Shown here: piece by piece, positions 29,194 to 38,547 of the stretch | Layout of the letters: the number at the start of each line of letters is the position of its first letter | Numbering within the stretch: position 1 is the stretch's first letter | Source: WHUA01 sp963711215 | Lineage (GTDB): Bacteria; Pseudomonadota; Alphaproteobacteria; UBA8366 | Reading direction: 5' to 3' | DNA length: 64,000 nt | Assembly: GCA_963711215.1 (NCBI GenBank) | Contig: CAVQDH010000013.1 | Span: forward strand, 496,001 to 560,000 | Program-made: the position numbers and the translations under genes | Notes under the pieces: generated by a model | What the model was told of the DNA's origin: nothing | What the model saw: only the letters and a program-made list of their open reading frames with translations | Databases searched by the model: none

Positions 29194-30486
29194 ATGTCCG
29201 CAAGCCGTCTGCAACGGGACGACGACCGTCGTCTCAATCTCGAACAACAGAAAACCCGCGCGAAAGAGCTGCGCGCCGCCGTGCGACGGAGCGATGCCGG
29301 CGCGCTCGCCCGCATCCGGCGCCACCATCCGAAAGCGTCGGGCCTTTCCGACGACGCGCTCCGGCACCATCTCGCCAAGCTGAGCGACGCGCAGCTGGTG
29401 ATCGCCCGCGAGCTCGGGCTGCCGAGCTGGCCCAAGCTCAAGGCGCATGTCGAGCGGCTCGGGTGGGCGCATCGCGACATCGCGGCGCGCGGCCCGGCGC
29501 CGGATGGCGACCGGCCGACCGCGCATATGCGTTGCGGCTCCGACATTCGCGAAGGCCTGAAAGAAGCGGGCTTCGTCGGCGATTTCGTCGAGTTCAGCGA
29601 TCCCGCGTGGCGCGGCCCGCTGCCGCAGGACGGCGCAGACCTCGCGGCGCGGGCGCAGGCCATCGCCAAGGCCTGCGATTTTCCGCAAGCGGACGTCGAG
29701 GCGAAGCTTCGCCGCGAATATGACGACCTTGCCGCGGCGACGGATCGCTATGCGCGCATTGTTTTGTGGTGCGAACACGACAGCTACGACCAGCTCTGCC
29801 TCGCCCGCGTGCTGGCGGAATTCGCGGCGCGGCGCCGGCTGCCGGCGGTCGAGCTGATCGCCATCGATCGGTTCCCGATGATCGAGCGCTTCAACGGCCT
29901 CGGGCAGTTGTCACCCGCGGCCTTGCGGCTGCTCTGGGACAGCCGCACCGCCGTGACGGCGCGCCAGGTTGCGCTGGGCGCCGTGGTGTGGCGCGTGCTC
30001 TCCGATCCGTCCCCGGCGGCGCTCGGCGCGCTTGCCGCCGGCGGAACGCCGGAACTGCCGCTCATGGCCCCGGCGTTGAAACGGCATCTGCAGGAGCTGC
30101 CGTGGACGGGCGGCGGGCTCAGCCTGACCCAGCGTCTCGCGCTCGAGGCGCTCGCGAGCGGTCCGCGGACCGTGTCGCAGCTCTTCTGGACGACCCAGGC
30201 CGAGACCGAGCCGATGGCGTTCATGGGGGATCTGTTCTTCCGGGCTGTCCTGCGCGAGATGCTCGGCGCGTCGCCGCCACCCTTTGCCCTGGATGCGGAC
30301 ACGGCGCGCCTACGCTGGCCGCAGCAGCGCTTGCGCTTGACGGCGACAGGCGAAGCGCTTCTGGCCGGCGCGCAGGACTGGATGCGCCTCGGCCCGCCCG
30401 TGCGATGGGTCGGCAATGTGCGGGTCGCGCCGGGCGCGCCCGTCTGGCGGTGGAGCGAGGCAAGCGGCCGGCCGATGCTGGCGTAG
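29194..30486 (+). CDS. DUF1835-domain protein
   Basis: 430 residues. An N-terminal helical part (about 1-90; LARELGLPSWPKLKAHVE is the ankyrin-adjacent 'GLPSWP' module common in this group) precedes the DUF1835 region: HMRCGSDIREGLKEAGFVGDFVEFSDP, IVLWCEHDSYDQLCLARVLAEF, ELIAIDRFPMIERFNGLGQLSP, and a C-terminal part with LPLMAPALKRHLQELPWTGGGLSLTQR and WRWSEASGRPML. Function is not established for the family. AGAGGG lies before the ATG. It ends at a hairpin shared with the convergent outer-membrane protein gene. Confidence 0.88.
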   Translation: MSASRLQRDDDRRLNLEQQKTRAKELRAAVRRSDAGALARIRRHHPKASGLSDDALRHHLAKLSDAQLVIARELGLPSWPKLKAHVERLGWAHRDIAARGPAPDGDRPTAHMRCGSDIREGLKEAGFVGDFVEFSDPAWRGPLPQDGADLAARAQAIAKACDFPQADVEAKLRREYDDLAAATDRYARIVLWCEHDSYDQLCLARVLAEFAARRRLPAVELIAIDRFPMIERFNGLGQLSPAALRLLWDSRTAVTARQVALGAVVWRVLSDPSPAALGALAAGGTPELPLMAPALKRHLQELPWTGGGLSLTQRLALEALASGPRTVSQLFWTTQAETEPMAFMGDLFFRAVLREMLGASPPPFALDADTARLRWPQQRLRLTATGEALLAGAQDWMRLGPPVRWVGNVRVAPGAPVWRWSEASGRPMLA

Positions 30487-30576
30487 CGCGGCTAGTTCAT
30501 CCGCTTGCCCTTGCCGCCGGAGCGAGGGCGGGTCGGCGGCGGCAATATGGTCCACGCTTGCCGCCGCCATCGCCGG

Positions 30577-30610
30577 CATGAAGCCTGCCGCTGCCGCGAC
30601 AGGCTTCATG
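30577..30610. terminator. Bidirectional hairpin between convergent genes
   Basis: Perfect 11-base inverted repeat CATGAAGCCTG/CAGGCTTCATG (30577-30587 and 30600-30610) with a 12-base loop, between the DUF1835 gene ending at 30486 and the outer-membrane protein gene ending at 30643. There is no strong T-run, so it may act with Rho or as an mRNA 3' stabiliser. Confidence 0.6.
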
Positions 30611-30642
30611 CATCACACGCCGCCCTTGCCGATCCGTGCGCG

Positions 30643-31878
30643 TCAGAACTTCCGCTCGTAGATCAGCACGGCGCCGATGGTGTTCAGGTTCTCGCGCGCG
30701 ACGCGTTCGTGCTTGTAGCCCGCTTCGATGCCGAGGCCTTCGAGCAGCGGCGCAAACGTCTTGAGCTGAGAGCCGAGGTCGTAACCGACCGAAAAGCCGA
30801 CCAGATGGTCTGTGTAGTCGTCGCTCGCCGCATGGTCGTCGACCGGGCGGATGGTCGCGTGCGCCGAGGCGGACCAGCCTTGCCCGAGATCGGAGCCGAT
30901 CGCGACGGTGATGTAGTCGACGCTGATATCCGCGCCGCCCTGGTTCGAGATGTGGGCGTATTCGAGCATCGGGACGATCTTGATCTGGTCGGTCAGCGCG
31001 TGTTCCCAAGAAAGCCCGGCGACATAGGCGTTCTCGTTCTTTTCCTCACTGGTGCTGTGCTTCTGACGCGACCAGCCGATATTGTAGGACAGACCCTTGA
31101 GATGGGGGAGGTCGCTGCCTTCGAGCACGACGTCGAAGTTGTTGAAGTCCTCCGTGTTGCCGGCGCCACCGTCGGTGTGGCGCGCATGTCCCGGCCGCAG
31201 CATGTCGCTGTCGTTGATGCTGGGCCGCGAGAACAGCGAATTGCTGAGGAAGGTCGTGTCGTTGAAGAAGCTTTCGACCGACAGCGTGTGCGTCCCGACG
31301 AAATGCGCGGTGTAGGCGCCGCCGACGCCGATCTTTTCGGTCAGCTCGTAGTCCTCGTCGAAATCGGTGCCGTAGAGGCCCGGCGTCACGTCCCAGCCCT
31401 TGGCGAAGCGCGGATGGATCTTGCCGGCGTAAACCTGGACCGGCTCGAAATTCACCGAGCCGTAAAGCTGCTCGACATAGGCGCCCTCGGCCCGGAAGGC
31501 GCTGCTTTCGGTGACGGAGCGCACCTGCTCCATCTTGACCAGGCTGTTGATCGAGAAGTGCTTGCCGAAATTCACGAAGCTTTCGAACTCGGGCTCCGAA
31601 TAGGTGTTGTTGAATGGCTTGACGCCGCCGCTGCTGTTCAGCGTCTGGTCGCTCTGCAGGGTGAGCAGCAGTCTGGCGCCCCAGGTCATCCCGGTGCCGG
31701 TGCCCGGCGCCGGCTGGTCCGTGCCTTCGAGATGCGGCGTCTGGTCCGCTTGCGCGACATTGGGCTTCTGTGCGGCATCGGGCTTTTGGTCGGCCGCTTG
31801 CGCGTCCGGCATGGCGGCCAGCAGGCATGCGGCCAGGATCGCGGCCGGCTTGGCGCCGGCGAGTGAAATCTCCCTCAT
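30643..31878 (-). CDS. Outer-membrane beta-barrel (porin-like) protein
   Basis: 411 residues with a signal peptide ending near DAQAA, a short Pro/Gln-rich linker, then alternating amphipathic strands from WGARLLLTLQSD to the end IGAVLIYERKF. The terminal Phe preceded by a strand is the BAM recognition feature. Landmarks FVNFGKHFSINSLVKMEQV, VQVYAGKIHPRFAKGWDV and ELTEKIGVGGAYTAHFVG resemble a family of alphaproteobacterial porin-like proteins. No TonB plug is present, so it is a passive or gated barrel. GAGGAAATAAGA precedes the ATG. The upstream region holds Fur-like palindromes, so iron control is plausible. Confidence 0.85.
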   Translation of the reverse strand: MREISLAGAKPAAILAACLLAAMPDAQAADQKPDAAQKPNVAQADQTPHLEGTDQPAPGTGTGMTWGARLLLTLQSDQTLNSSGGVKPFNNTYSEPEFESFVNFGKHFSINSLVKMEQVRSVTESSAFRAEGAYVEQLYGSVNFEPVQVYAGKIHPRFAKGWDVTPGLYGTDFDEDYELTEKIGVGGAYTAHFVGTHTLSVESFFNDTTFLSNSLFSRPSINDSDMLRPGHARHTDGGAGNTEDFNNFDVVLEGSDLPHLKGLSYNIGWSRQKHSTSEEKNENAYVAGLSWEHALTDQIKIVPMLEYAHISNQGGADISVDYITVAIGSDLGQGWSASAHATIRPVDDHAASDDYTDHLVGFSVGYDLGSQLKTFAPLLEGLGIEAGYKHERVARENLNTIGAVLIYERKF

Positions 31879-32025
31879 TCTTATTTCCTCTGCTAACGGT
31901 GGAAGGGTGGTCGGACCGGCACGGCGAGCCCCGTGGGAACGGCAAGAAAACGGGAATAGGCTGGGCTCAGCATCATGAGCCCTTTAGTTGCGAGTGATTG
32001 TCATTGATAGTATCGGGCACTTTAC

Positions 32026-32044
32026 GCAAATGCAATTCATTCGC
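32026..32044. promoter_or_regulatory. Fur-like palindrome upstream of the outer-membrane protein gene
   Basis: GCAAATG CAATT CATTCGC: seven-base arms with one mismatch around a five-base spacer, a 19-base palindrome in an AT-rich patch. A second, weaker match with ATTGTCATTGATA lies at about 31993-32010. The region 31879-32235 otherwise contains no gene. Length and sequence resemble Fur-family sites (Fur, Mur, Zur); which metal cannot be told. Confidence 0.45.
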
Positions 32045-32235
32045 AACTATAATATGACGGCGGCCGGCTCGTGCCGGCGGCGCGCGGGATTAGCGGGCTG
32101 AAACGATTGTGAGAGGCGGGGGCGGTGCAGCGGGAGCCGCCGCGTCATGGCGAGGCGTTCCCGTTCTTCCGGGCCGGGCGGCCCGGGCGGCCCGGGCAGG
32201 GGCCTTGCGCGATTTCGTCGCCGGAGGGCGGCCGC

Positions 32236-33399
32236 TCAGGTCGCGCGGCGGGTCGGCTGGTGGTCGGGGAAGCCCTCGATGTCGCCCAGCGCCTTCTTGT
32301 CGCGCGGGATGACCGGCGGCGACTGGACGTAGACGGTGAGCAGCCGCGCCACCTGCATCAGCGCGTCGAGGTGAACCCGCTCGTAGCCGTGGCTGCCGTC
32401 GATGCCGAAGGTCATCAGCGCGGTGCGGATGTCGTTGCCCGCTTCGATCGCCGAGGCGGCGTCGCAGCGATAGTAGCGGAACACGTCGCGCTGGTGGGCG
32501 ATGCCGTGCTCCTGCGCCAGGCGCAGCAGATGCTGCGTCAGGTGCCAGTCGAAGGGGCCGGTCTGGTCGCCCATGGCGATGGTGACGCCGTATTCCGAGG
32601 AGTTCTGGCCCGGCGCGACGGTGCCGTTGTCGACCGCGACCATCTCGGCGACGTCGCCGTGCAGCACGGCCGAGGCGCCGGAGCCGATCTCCTCCGAGAT
32701 CGTGAACAGGAAATGGCAGTCGACCGGCAGGTCCGGCTTGGCGTCGACGATGGCGTCCAGCGCGGCGATCATCGCCGCCACGCCCGCCTTGTCGTCGAGA
32801 TGGCGCGAGTTGATGTAGCCGTTCTCGAGGAATTCCGGCCGCGGATCGACGGCGACGATGTCGCCGACATTGTATCCCGCGGCGATCAGGTCCTGTTCGC
32901 TCGACACGCGCTCGTCGACCCGCAGCTCGATGTGCTGCCAGGAGATCGGCAGCTCGTCGATCTCCTTGTTGAAGGTGTGGCCGGATGCCTTGAGTGGCAG
33001 GATGGTGCCGCGCTTGGAGCCGGCGTCGGTGAGGACCGTGACCCGCGCGCCTTCCGCGAAGCGCGCCGACCAGGTGCCGATCGACACCAGCTCGAGCCGG
33101 CCGTTCTCCTTCAGCCGCTTCACCTGCGCGCCCAGCGTGTCGACATGGGCGAGCACGGCGCGGTCCGGGCTGCTCTGGCGTCCGTGCAGGTTGACGCGCA
33201 TGGCGCCGCGGCGGGTCAGCTCGTAGTCGACGCCGCGCGCCTGGAAGCGCTCGGCCAGGTAATGCACGATCGCGTCCGTGTAGCCCGCCGGGCTCGGGAT
33301 GCTGAGCAGGTCCATCAGGGTCGCGATGATGTTGCCCTCGTGGATCGGGAGCGGCGCGATCGGGTGGAGCTGGTGCACGACTGTCGGGGCGTTCGCCAT
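32236..33399 (-). CDS. M42-family peptidase of the NAGGN operon
   Basis: 387 residues, the co-catalytic metallopeptidase that regularly accompanies N-acetylglutaminylglutamine amide (NAGGN) synthesis. Metal and catalytic residues are visible in AHVDTLGAQV, SRHLDDKAGVAAM, ISEEIGSGAS, AVDNGTVAPG and the final His of DGSHGYERVH. It probably hydrolyses a peptide related to the osmolyte or recycles it, but its substrate is not proven. It is the last gene of the operon, 11 bases after ngg. Confidence 0.9.
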   Translation of the reverse strand: MANAPTVVHQLHPIAPLPIHEGNIIATLMDLLSIPSPAGYTDAIVHYLAERFQARGVDYELTRRGAMRVNLHGRQSSPDRAVLAHVDTLGAQVKRLKENGRLELVSIGTWSARFAEGARVTVLTDAGSKRGTILPLKASGHTFNKEIDELPISWQHIELRVDERVSSEQDLIAAGYNVGDIVAVDPRPEFLENGYINSRHLDDKAGVAAMIAALDAIVDAKPDLPVDCHFLFTISEEIGSGASAVLHGDVAEMVAVDNGTVAPGQNSSEYGVTIAMGDQTGPFDWHLTQHLLRLAQEHGIAHQRDVFRYYRCDAASAIEAGNDIRTALMTFGIDGSHGYERVHLDALMQVARLLTVYVQSPPVIPRDKKALGDIEGFPDHQPTRRAT

Positions 33400-33410
33400 G
33401 GTGCCTCGGC

Positions 33411-35165
33411 TTATCTGATGGTTTGCGGGAAAAGCAGGTCGATGAAGCGCTCGGCCGTCGGCTGCGGCTCGTGGTTGGCGAGGCCGGGACGCTCGTTGGC
33501 CTCGATGATCACGTAGTCGGGGCCGCGCGGCGTCGGCACGATCAGGTCGAGGCCGACGACGGGAATGTCGAGGGCGCGGGCGGCGCGCACGCTGGCGTCG
33601 GTGATCGCCGGGTGCAGGTGGTCGGTGACGTCGTGGATCGTGCCGCCGGTGTGCAGGTTGGCGGTGCCGCGGACCGCGATCGTCTTGCCTTCGTCCAGCA
33701 CGGTGTCCATCGCCGCGCCGGCTTCGGCGATGCAGCGCTCGGTCTCAGCGTCGAGCGGGATGCGGCTTTCGCCGTCGGTCGCGCGCGCGCGCCGGCGGCT
33801 CTGCACCTGTATGAGCTCTTCGACGGTCGACTTGCCATTGCCGGTGACCGCGGCCGGCCGGCGGATGGCGCCCGCGACGACATGGCCGCCGATGACGATG
33901 ACGCGGAGATCCTCGCCGCGGCGGTATTCCTCGAGCAGCACCCGGTCGCAATGATGCCGCGCCAGCGCGATGGCGCGCTCCATCGCGTCGGGCTCGCGGA
34001 TGCCGACGCTGATGCCGCGGCCCTGCTCGCCGCGCGCCGGCTTCACGACGATGCTGCCGTGGCGGGCGAGGAAGGCCAGGTTGTCGGCCGGCGCGCCGGC
34101 TTCCATCTGATCGGGGACGGCGAGCGCGTCCTTTTCCAGGATGCGGCGGGTCAGCGCCTTGTCGTCGCAGCGGCTCATCGCCACCGCCGTGGTCAGCTCC
34201 GACAGCAATTCGCGGCAGCCGATCGTGCGCCCGCCGAGCGAGAGGCGGAACAGCGCACCCTCTTCGTCCTCGATCTGGACACCGATGCCGCGCCGCCGCG
34301 CCTCGTCGATGATGATGCGGGCGTAGGGGTTGAGCTTCGCTTCCGGCTCCGGCGCGATGTAGAGCTTCTCGTTGATCGGGTTCTTGTGCTTCACCGCGAA
34401 CACGGGCACGCGCTGGAAGCCGAGCAATTCGTACAGCTTGATCGCCGCGGCGTTGGTGTGCAGGACGCTGAGGTCGAGGAAGCTGCGCCCGCGCGTCTGG
34501 AAACGCTCGGCGAGATGGCGGACCAGCGCCTCGCCGACGCCGGGCGGCGCGCTCTGCGGGTCGACCGCGAGCGACCAAAGGCTCGAGCCGTCCTCCGGGT
34601 CGTTGAAGGCGCGGGCGTGGTCGATTCCCATCACCGTGCCGACCACGGCGCCCGACCGCTCGTCGATGGCGACCAGGATCGTGAAGGTCCGCGAGTTGTG
34701 CGTTCGCCGCAGGAAATCGCTCGGGATCTGCACCATGCCGACGCGGGCGAGGATGCTGTTGATCGCGTCCGCGTCCTCCTTGCGCTGCAGCCGGCGGATA
34801 AAGAAGCCGCGCGGGCTTTCCTTCTTGTTCCGGTAGTGCGATAGCCACAGCCGGTAGGTGTGCGACGGATCGAGGAAGAGCCCCTGCGGCGCCGACGCCA
34901 GCACGACATGCGGGTCCTCGACATAGAAGGCGATATTGCGCTCCTTGAGGGCCTCCTCGGTGACGGCGGCGGCGAGCTGGCGCGCGTCGCCGAAGGTCTG
35001 GGCGAAGATCAGCTTGCCCCAGCCGCAGTGGAGGATGGCGTCCTGCTTCGGCTGCTTGCCGCGCGATTCCGCGGGCAGCAGCCGGCTGTGCCGGACGCGC
35101 GGGCTTTGGGCGCGCCGGACGGCGGCCGATTTCGGGAGCTTTGCCTTTGCCGGATCAGATGCCAT
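33411..35165 (-). CDS. ngg: N-acetylglutaminylglutamine synthetase
   Basis: 584 residues; a two-domain enzyme making N-acetylglutaminylglutamine, precursor of the osmoprotectant NAGGN. The N-terminal half (about 110-260) is a GNAT acetyltransferase (FFIRRLQRKEDADAINSIL, GTVMGIDHARAFNDPEDGSS, HTNAAAIKLYELLGFQRVPV); the C-terminal half (about 300-584) is an ATP-grasp ligase (IVVKPARGEQGRGISVGI, VLLEEYRRGEDLRVIVIGG, DYVIIEANERPGLANHE). The start ATG at 35165 overlaps the end of asnO by 11 bases, so the two are translationally coupled. Confidence 0.94.
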   Translation of the reverse strand: MASDPAKAKLPKSAAVRRAQSPRVRHSRLLPAESRGKQPKQDAILHCGWGKLIFAQTFGDARQLAAAVTEEALKERNIAFYVEDPHVVLASAPQGLFLDPSHTYRLWLSHYRNKKESPRGFFIRRLQRKEDADAINSILARVGMVQIPSDFLRRTHNSRTFTILVAIDERSGAVVGTVMGIDHARAFNDPEDGSSLWSLAVDPQSAPPGVGEALVRHLAERFQTRGRSFLDLSVLHTNAAAIKLYELLGFQRVPVFAVKHKNPINEKLYIAPEPEAKLNPYARIIIDEARRRGIGVQIEDEEGALFRLSLGGRTIGCRELLSELTTAVAMSRCDDKALTRRILEKDALAVPDQMEAGAPADNLAFLARHGSIVVKPARGEQGRGISVGIREPDAMERAIALARHHCDRVLLEEYRRGEDLRVIVIGGHVVAGAIRRPAAVTGNGKSTVEELIQVQSRRRARATDGESRIPLDAETERCIAEAGAAMDTVLDEGKTIAVRGTANLHTGGTIHDVTDHLHPAITDASVRAARALDIPVVGLDLIVPTPRGPDYVIIEANERPGLANHEPQPTAERFIDLLFPQTIR

Positions 35166-36926
35166 GGGTCTGCATCCACATTTCGAGCAGGGCGACCTGC
35201 CACAGTTTCGAGCCGCGCAGCGGCGTGATGTGCGATTCCGGGTCGTCGAGCAGCGTCTCGACATAGTCGCGGTTGAACACGCCGCGCTCCACCGCTTTTT
35301 GCGACGCAAGCACGCTGCGCACCATGTCGAGCACGTCGCCCCGGATATATTTGAGCGCAGGCACGGGGAAATAGCCCTTGGGCCGGTCGATCACGGCGTG
35401 CGGGATGACCTGGCGCGCGGCTTCCTTGAGGACGTATTTGCCGCCGTCGGCGACCTTCATCTCCGCCGGCGCGCGGGCGGCCAGCTCGACCAGGTCGTGG
35501 TCGAGGAAGGGAACGCGCGCCTCCAGGCCCCAGGCCATCGTCATGTTGTCGACGCGCTTGACCGGGTCGTCGACCAGCATGACGGTCGTGTCCATGCGCA
35601 GCGCCTTGTCGATCGGGCGGCTCGCGCCGGGCTCGGCGAAGCGCTCCGCGACGAAGCGCTCGGCCCAGTCCTCGCCGCCGAATTCGGGCGCGACCGCCGA
35701 CAGGTATTCCGCATGGTCGCGGTCGAGGAACAGGCGGCAATAGTCGTGCACCGGGTCCTTCGACTCGAGCATCGGCGGATACCAGTGGTAGCCGCCGAAC
35801 ACCTCGTCGGCGCCCTGGCCCGACTGCACGACCTTGACGTGCTTCGACACTTCCTCGGACAGCAGGTAGAAGCCGATGTTGTCGTGGCTCACCATCGGCT
35901 CGGACATGGCGGCGATGCAGCCCGGAAGCGAGGGCAGGAGCCGCTTCGCGCTGTCGACGCGGACCTTGTGGTGGCGGGTGGCGAAGGCCTCGGCGACGAT
36001 GTCGGAATATTCGAATTCGTCGCCGCGCTCGTCGCCGACGGTCTCGAAGCCGACGGAGAAGGTCTCGAGCCCGTCCTGGCCCTCTTCGCGCAGGAGCCCG
36101 ACGATCAGGCTGGAATCGAGCCCGCCCGAGAGCAGCACGCCGACCGGGCACGTCGGCCACCAGCCGGCGGCGCACCGCGGTGCGCAGCGCGGCGAGCATG
36201 CGCTCCTGCCATTCTTCGGGCTGGAGCCCGGCATCCGCGTCCTCGCAGCGGTGCTCGACATGCCAGTAACGGTGCTCGCTGCGGCGTCCGTCCGGCTCGA
36301 TACGCTCGACGGTGGCGGGCGGCAGCTTGCGCACGCCCTGCAGGATGGTGTGCGGCGCCGGCACGACGGCGTGGAAATTCATGTAGTGATTCAGCGCCAC
36401 CGGATCGATGCGCGTGTCCACCTCGCCGCCGGCGAGCAACGCCGGCAGGGACGACGCGAAGCGCAGCCGGCCGGGCCCTCCGCATAGTAGAGCGGCTTGA
36501 TGCCGAGCCGGTCGCGCGCCAGCGTGACGGCGTGCGTGTCGCGCTCCCAGATCGCGAAGGCGAACATGCCGTTGAGCCGCTCGACGCAGTGCGGTCCCCA
36601 GGCGTGATAGGCCTTGAGGATGGCCTCGGTGTCGCCGCTGGAGAAGAAGCGGTAGCCGCGCCCGTCGAGCTCGCGCCGCAGCTCCCGGTAATTGTAGATG
36701 CAGCCGTTGAAGACGATGGCGAGCCCGAGCTCGGGGTCGATCATCGGCTGCTGCGCGCGCTCGGACAGATCGATGATGCTGAGCCGGCGATGGCCGAAGG
36801 CGACGTTGCCTTGGGCGAACAAGCCGCCGCGTCCGGGCCGCGCGACGCCAGGCGCCGCTCATCGCGTGACCGCGCCGATATCTGGGGGCAGGCGTCAAAC
36901 CGGATCTCGCCGGCGATTCCGCACAT
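35155..36926 (-). CDS. asnO: N-acetylglutaminylglutamine amidotransferase (three frameshifts)
   Basis: About 590 residues, asparagine-synthetase-like enzyme that amidates N-acetylglutaminylglutamine to NAGGN. The N-terminal glutaminase begins with the nucleophile Cys2 (MCGIAGEIRFDA), followed by GHRRLSIIDLSERAQQPM and IVFNGCIYNYRELR; the synthetase domain has the PP-loop SGGLDSSLI and GQGADEVFGGYHWYPPM. The frame changes near 36828 (RGPDAA to GLFAQGNVAFGH), near 36478 (AEGPAG to RLRFASSLPALL) and near 36135 (VADVPG to VGVLLSGGLD). First gene of the asnO-ngg-peptidase operon, induced by osmotic stress in organisms where it was studied. Confidence 0.92.
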
Positions 36927-37009
36927 GCTTCGTTGTCCTTCCGTCTCGTGGCTGCGCTGGCCCTGGTCGAACGCCTTGCGCGGCCGCGCGTTCCGTCGGC
37001 ATCCGACCC

Positions 37010-37544
37010 TCAGCCCATCCCCGTCAGCGCCGACATGATCGGCGTCTGGGGAAAGGCCGGCGGCTCTACCGGCCGGGCGCGGTCGAGCGTGCGCGCCACG
37101 GCCGACAGCAGGATCTGTTCGACGAGGCGCTGCCGGTTCACGCCGAGGCGCAGGACGCAGGATTTGCGAAAGCGGTCGTAGAGGATGGCGCAGGGTTGCG
37201 TGACGCCGTCACCGGCGTCATAGGTGCCCGTAACCGCGAGGTAGCTGTCGGGATCGCACCGGTTCAGCCCATCGAGTTCGCGCATTGAAGTAGCTCACGG
37301 CTTCCGCCCGGCTCGCGATCACGTTTCGCGTGTCTTCCGATATGACGGTCACGTCGGGGGAGAGGCGGGGCGCAAAGCCATCGATGCTGCCGTCGTTCAG
37401 CGCATCGATGAGCATTGTCGTGTCGGGGATGGAGGCTACGGCATAGTCGGTGGAAATCCGGATGACGACCTTCTCCTGTCTCTTCTGATCGATGGATAAC
37501 TCGAAGCTATAATATGGGCGTTTTCTCAGTAATTTCAAGTCCAT
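37010..37544 (-). CDS. Hypothetical protein in AT-rich surroundings (one frameshift)
   Basis: About 177 residues; not recognised. Segments: PYYSFELSIDQKRQEKVVIRISTDYAVA, DTTMLIDALNDGSIDGFAPRLSPDVTVISEDTRNVIASRAEA, then across a surplus base near 37284 ELDGLNRCDPDSYLAVTGTYDAGDG and CAILYDRFRKSCVLRLGVN. No signal peptide. The 5' half and its upstream DNA are much AT-richer than the rest, which may indicate recent acquisition. The start is uncertain: ATG 37544 lacks a clear ribosome site and a TTG at 37586 is also open. Confidence 0.5.
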
Positions 37545-38100
37545 ATTGGAATATTGAGGTGATAATGAAGTAAATATAACTAACAAATATTGAATATTTC
37601 AAAGATTTACTATCGGATGATTATTATTTCACGATATCGAATACCCATCAGGCATATGAAATCGAATATTTGATTTTTCCATGCCGCTTATTTCCTGATC
37701 ACGCATCGCGGGCCGCCGGGCAGAGTATTGTTTTCGTCATGTGTCTTACGATGCGGCCAACTCGCACGCGTGCGACGCGGGCGGCACGGCCGATGCAGGG
37801 GGGAGGGCCGCTGCGGCGCGGAGCCGGCATTATTTAATCCTGTCTTAACGCGTGGCCGATATTTTGTTCGCATTAAGGCAGTATTGACAAAATTATGGCG
37901 GTAACCCACATTTTGCGTAGTCGAACATTTGTTTGATTACTACCGAATACTGAGCGTCCGCATTGTGCGATGCACGAACATTATAATTCGACGCCGCTTG
38001 GACAGCCAAGACCAAGGACAACAAAACTGAACATTCGGTCGCAGGGGAGACCGTGGGAACTCTGGATGGAGGTCGGACACCTCCACGAAAGGATGGCGTG
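37545..38100. other. AT-rich divergent intergenic region
   Basis: 556 bases between the hypothetical gene (minus) and the small secreted protein gene (plus). Strikingly AT-rich from 37560 to 37690, including the perfect inverted repeat AAATATT-G-AATATTT (37585-37599) and a related AATATTTGATTT near 37663. A TTGACA box at 37880-37885 could be the -35 element of a plus-strand promoter. No gene is supported. Confidence 0.45.
38068..38084 (+). promoter_or_regulatory. Leader hairpin just before a ribosome site
   Basis: GGAGGT-CGGAC-ACCTCC, a perfect six-base stem with a five-base loop, whose left arm is a Shine-Dalgarno-like GGAGGT. It ends five bases before the AAAGGA that serves the gene at 38101. 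The hairpin could hide or present a ribosome entry site, but this is conjecture. Confidence 0.35.
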
Positions 38101-38427
38101 ATGCCACGCTTGTTGCTACTCACGGTTTCCGCGCTCGCGACACTCGCATCCTCGCCGGCGATGGCGCAGATGGTGTGCGGCGAGCGGGTCGCGATCGTCA
38201 ACGCGCTCGAAGCGGGACATCAGGAACAGAAGACGGCGGCGGGCCTCTCGGGCAATGGCGGCCTGGTCGAGCTTTTCACCGGCGATGCCGGGAGCTGGAC
38301 CTTGCTGCTGACGCTTCCCGGCGGGCCGACATGCTTGCTCGGCGCCGGTGAAGACTGGGAAGGCTGGAAGCCGGAGGCGGGACCGCAGAACACCTCGATG
38401 CCCGCGGCGCCGGGCAATTCGACCTGA
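38101..38427 (+). CDS. Small secreted protein
   Basis: 108 residues with a signal peptide (PRLLLLTVSALATLASSPAMAQ) and a mature part of about 85 residues: VCGERVAIVNALEAGHQEQKTAAG, LSGNGGLVELFTGDAGSWTLLLTLPGGPTCLLGAGEDWEGW. The GNGG..E......SWT......G..CL...GE.W pattern recurs in small periplasmic proteins of alphaproteobacteria whose role is unknown. Two Cys could form a disulfide bond. AAAGGA precedes the ATG; a longer GTG-started form would have no signal peptide at its start. A strong terminator follows. Confidence 0.75.
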   Translation: MPRLLLLTVSALATLASSPAMAQMVCGERVAIVNALEAGHQEQKTAAGLSGNGGLVELFTGDAGSWTLLLTLPGGPTCLLGAGEDWEGWKPEAGPQNTSMPAAPGNST

Positions 38428-38488
38428 GCGGCCGGCGCGACAGCTCGAGACGGATTTACGCCAGAGGCCGGTAAACGGCGAGGGGAAT

Positions 38489-38540
38489 GCGGCGGAACCG
38501 GTGCGCAAGTTGGCTGCACCCGTTCCGCCGCTGCTTTTTT
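38489..38540 (+). terminator. Rho-independent terminator
   Basis: Ten-base stem GCGGCGGAAC/GTTCCGCCGC (38489-38498 and 38522-38531), further paired inside by TGC/GCA, followed by TGCTTTTTT. It ends transcription of the small secreted protein gene, seven bases before the stop of the convergent VPLPA-CTERM gene. Confidence 0.85.
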
Positions 38541-38547
38541 GCGCCTG

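Noticed and set aside
30487..30642. Small gene between the DUF1835 and outer-membrane protein genes
   Set aside because: The only ordered feature is the inverted repeat 30577-30610, and no reading frame has a ribosome site.
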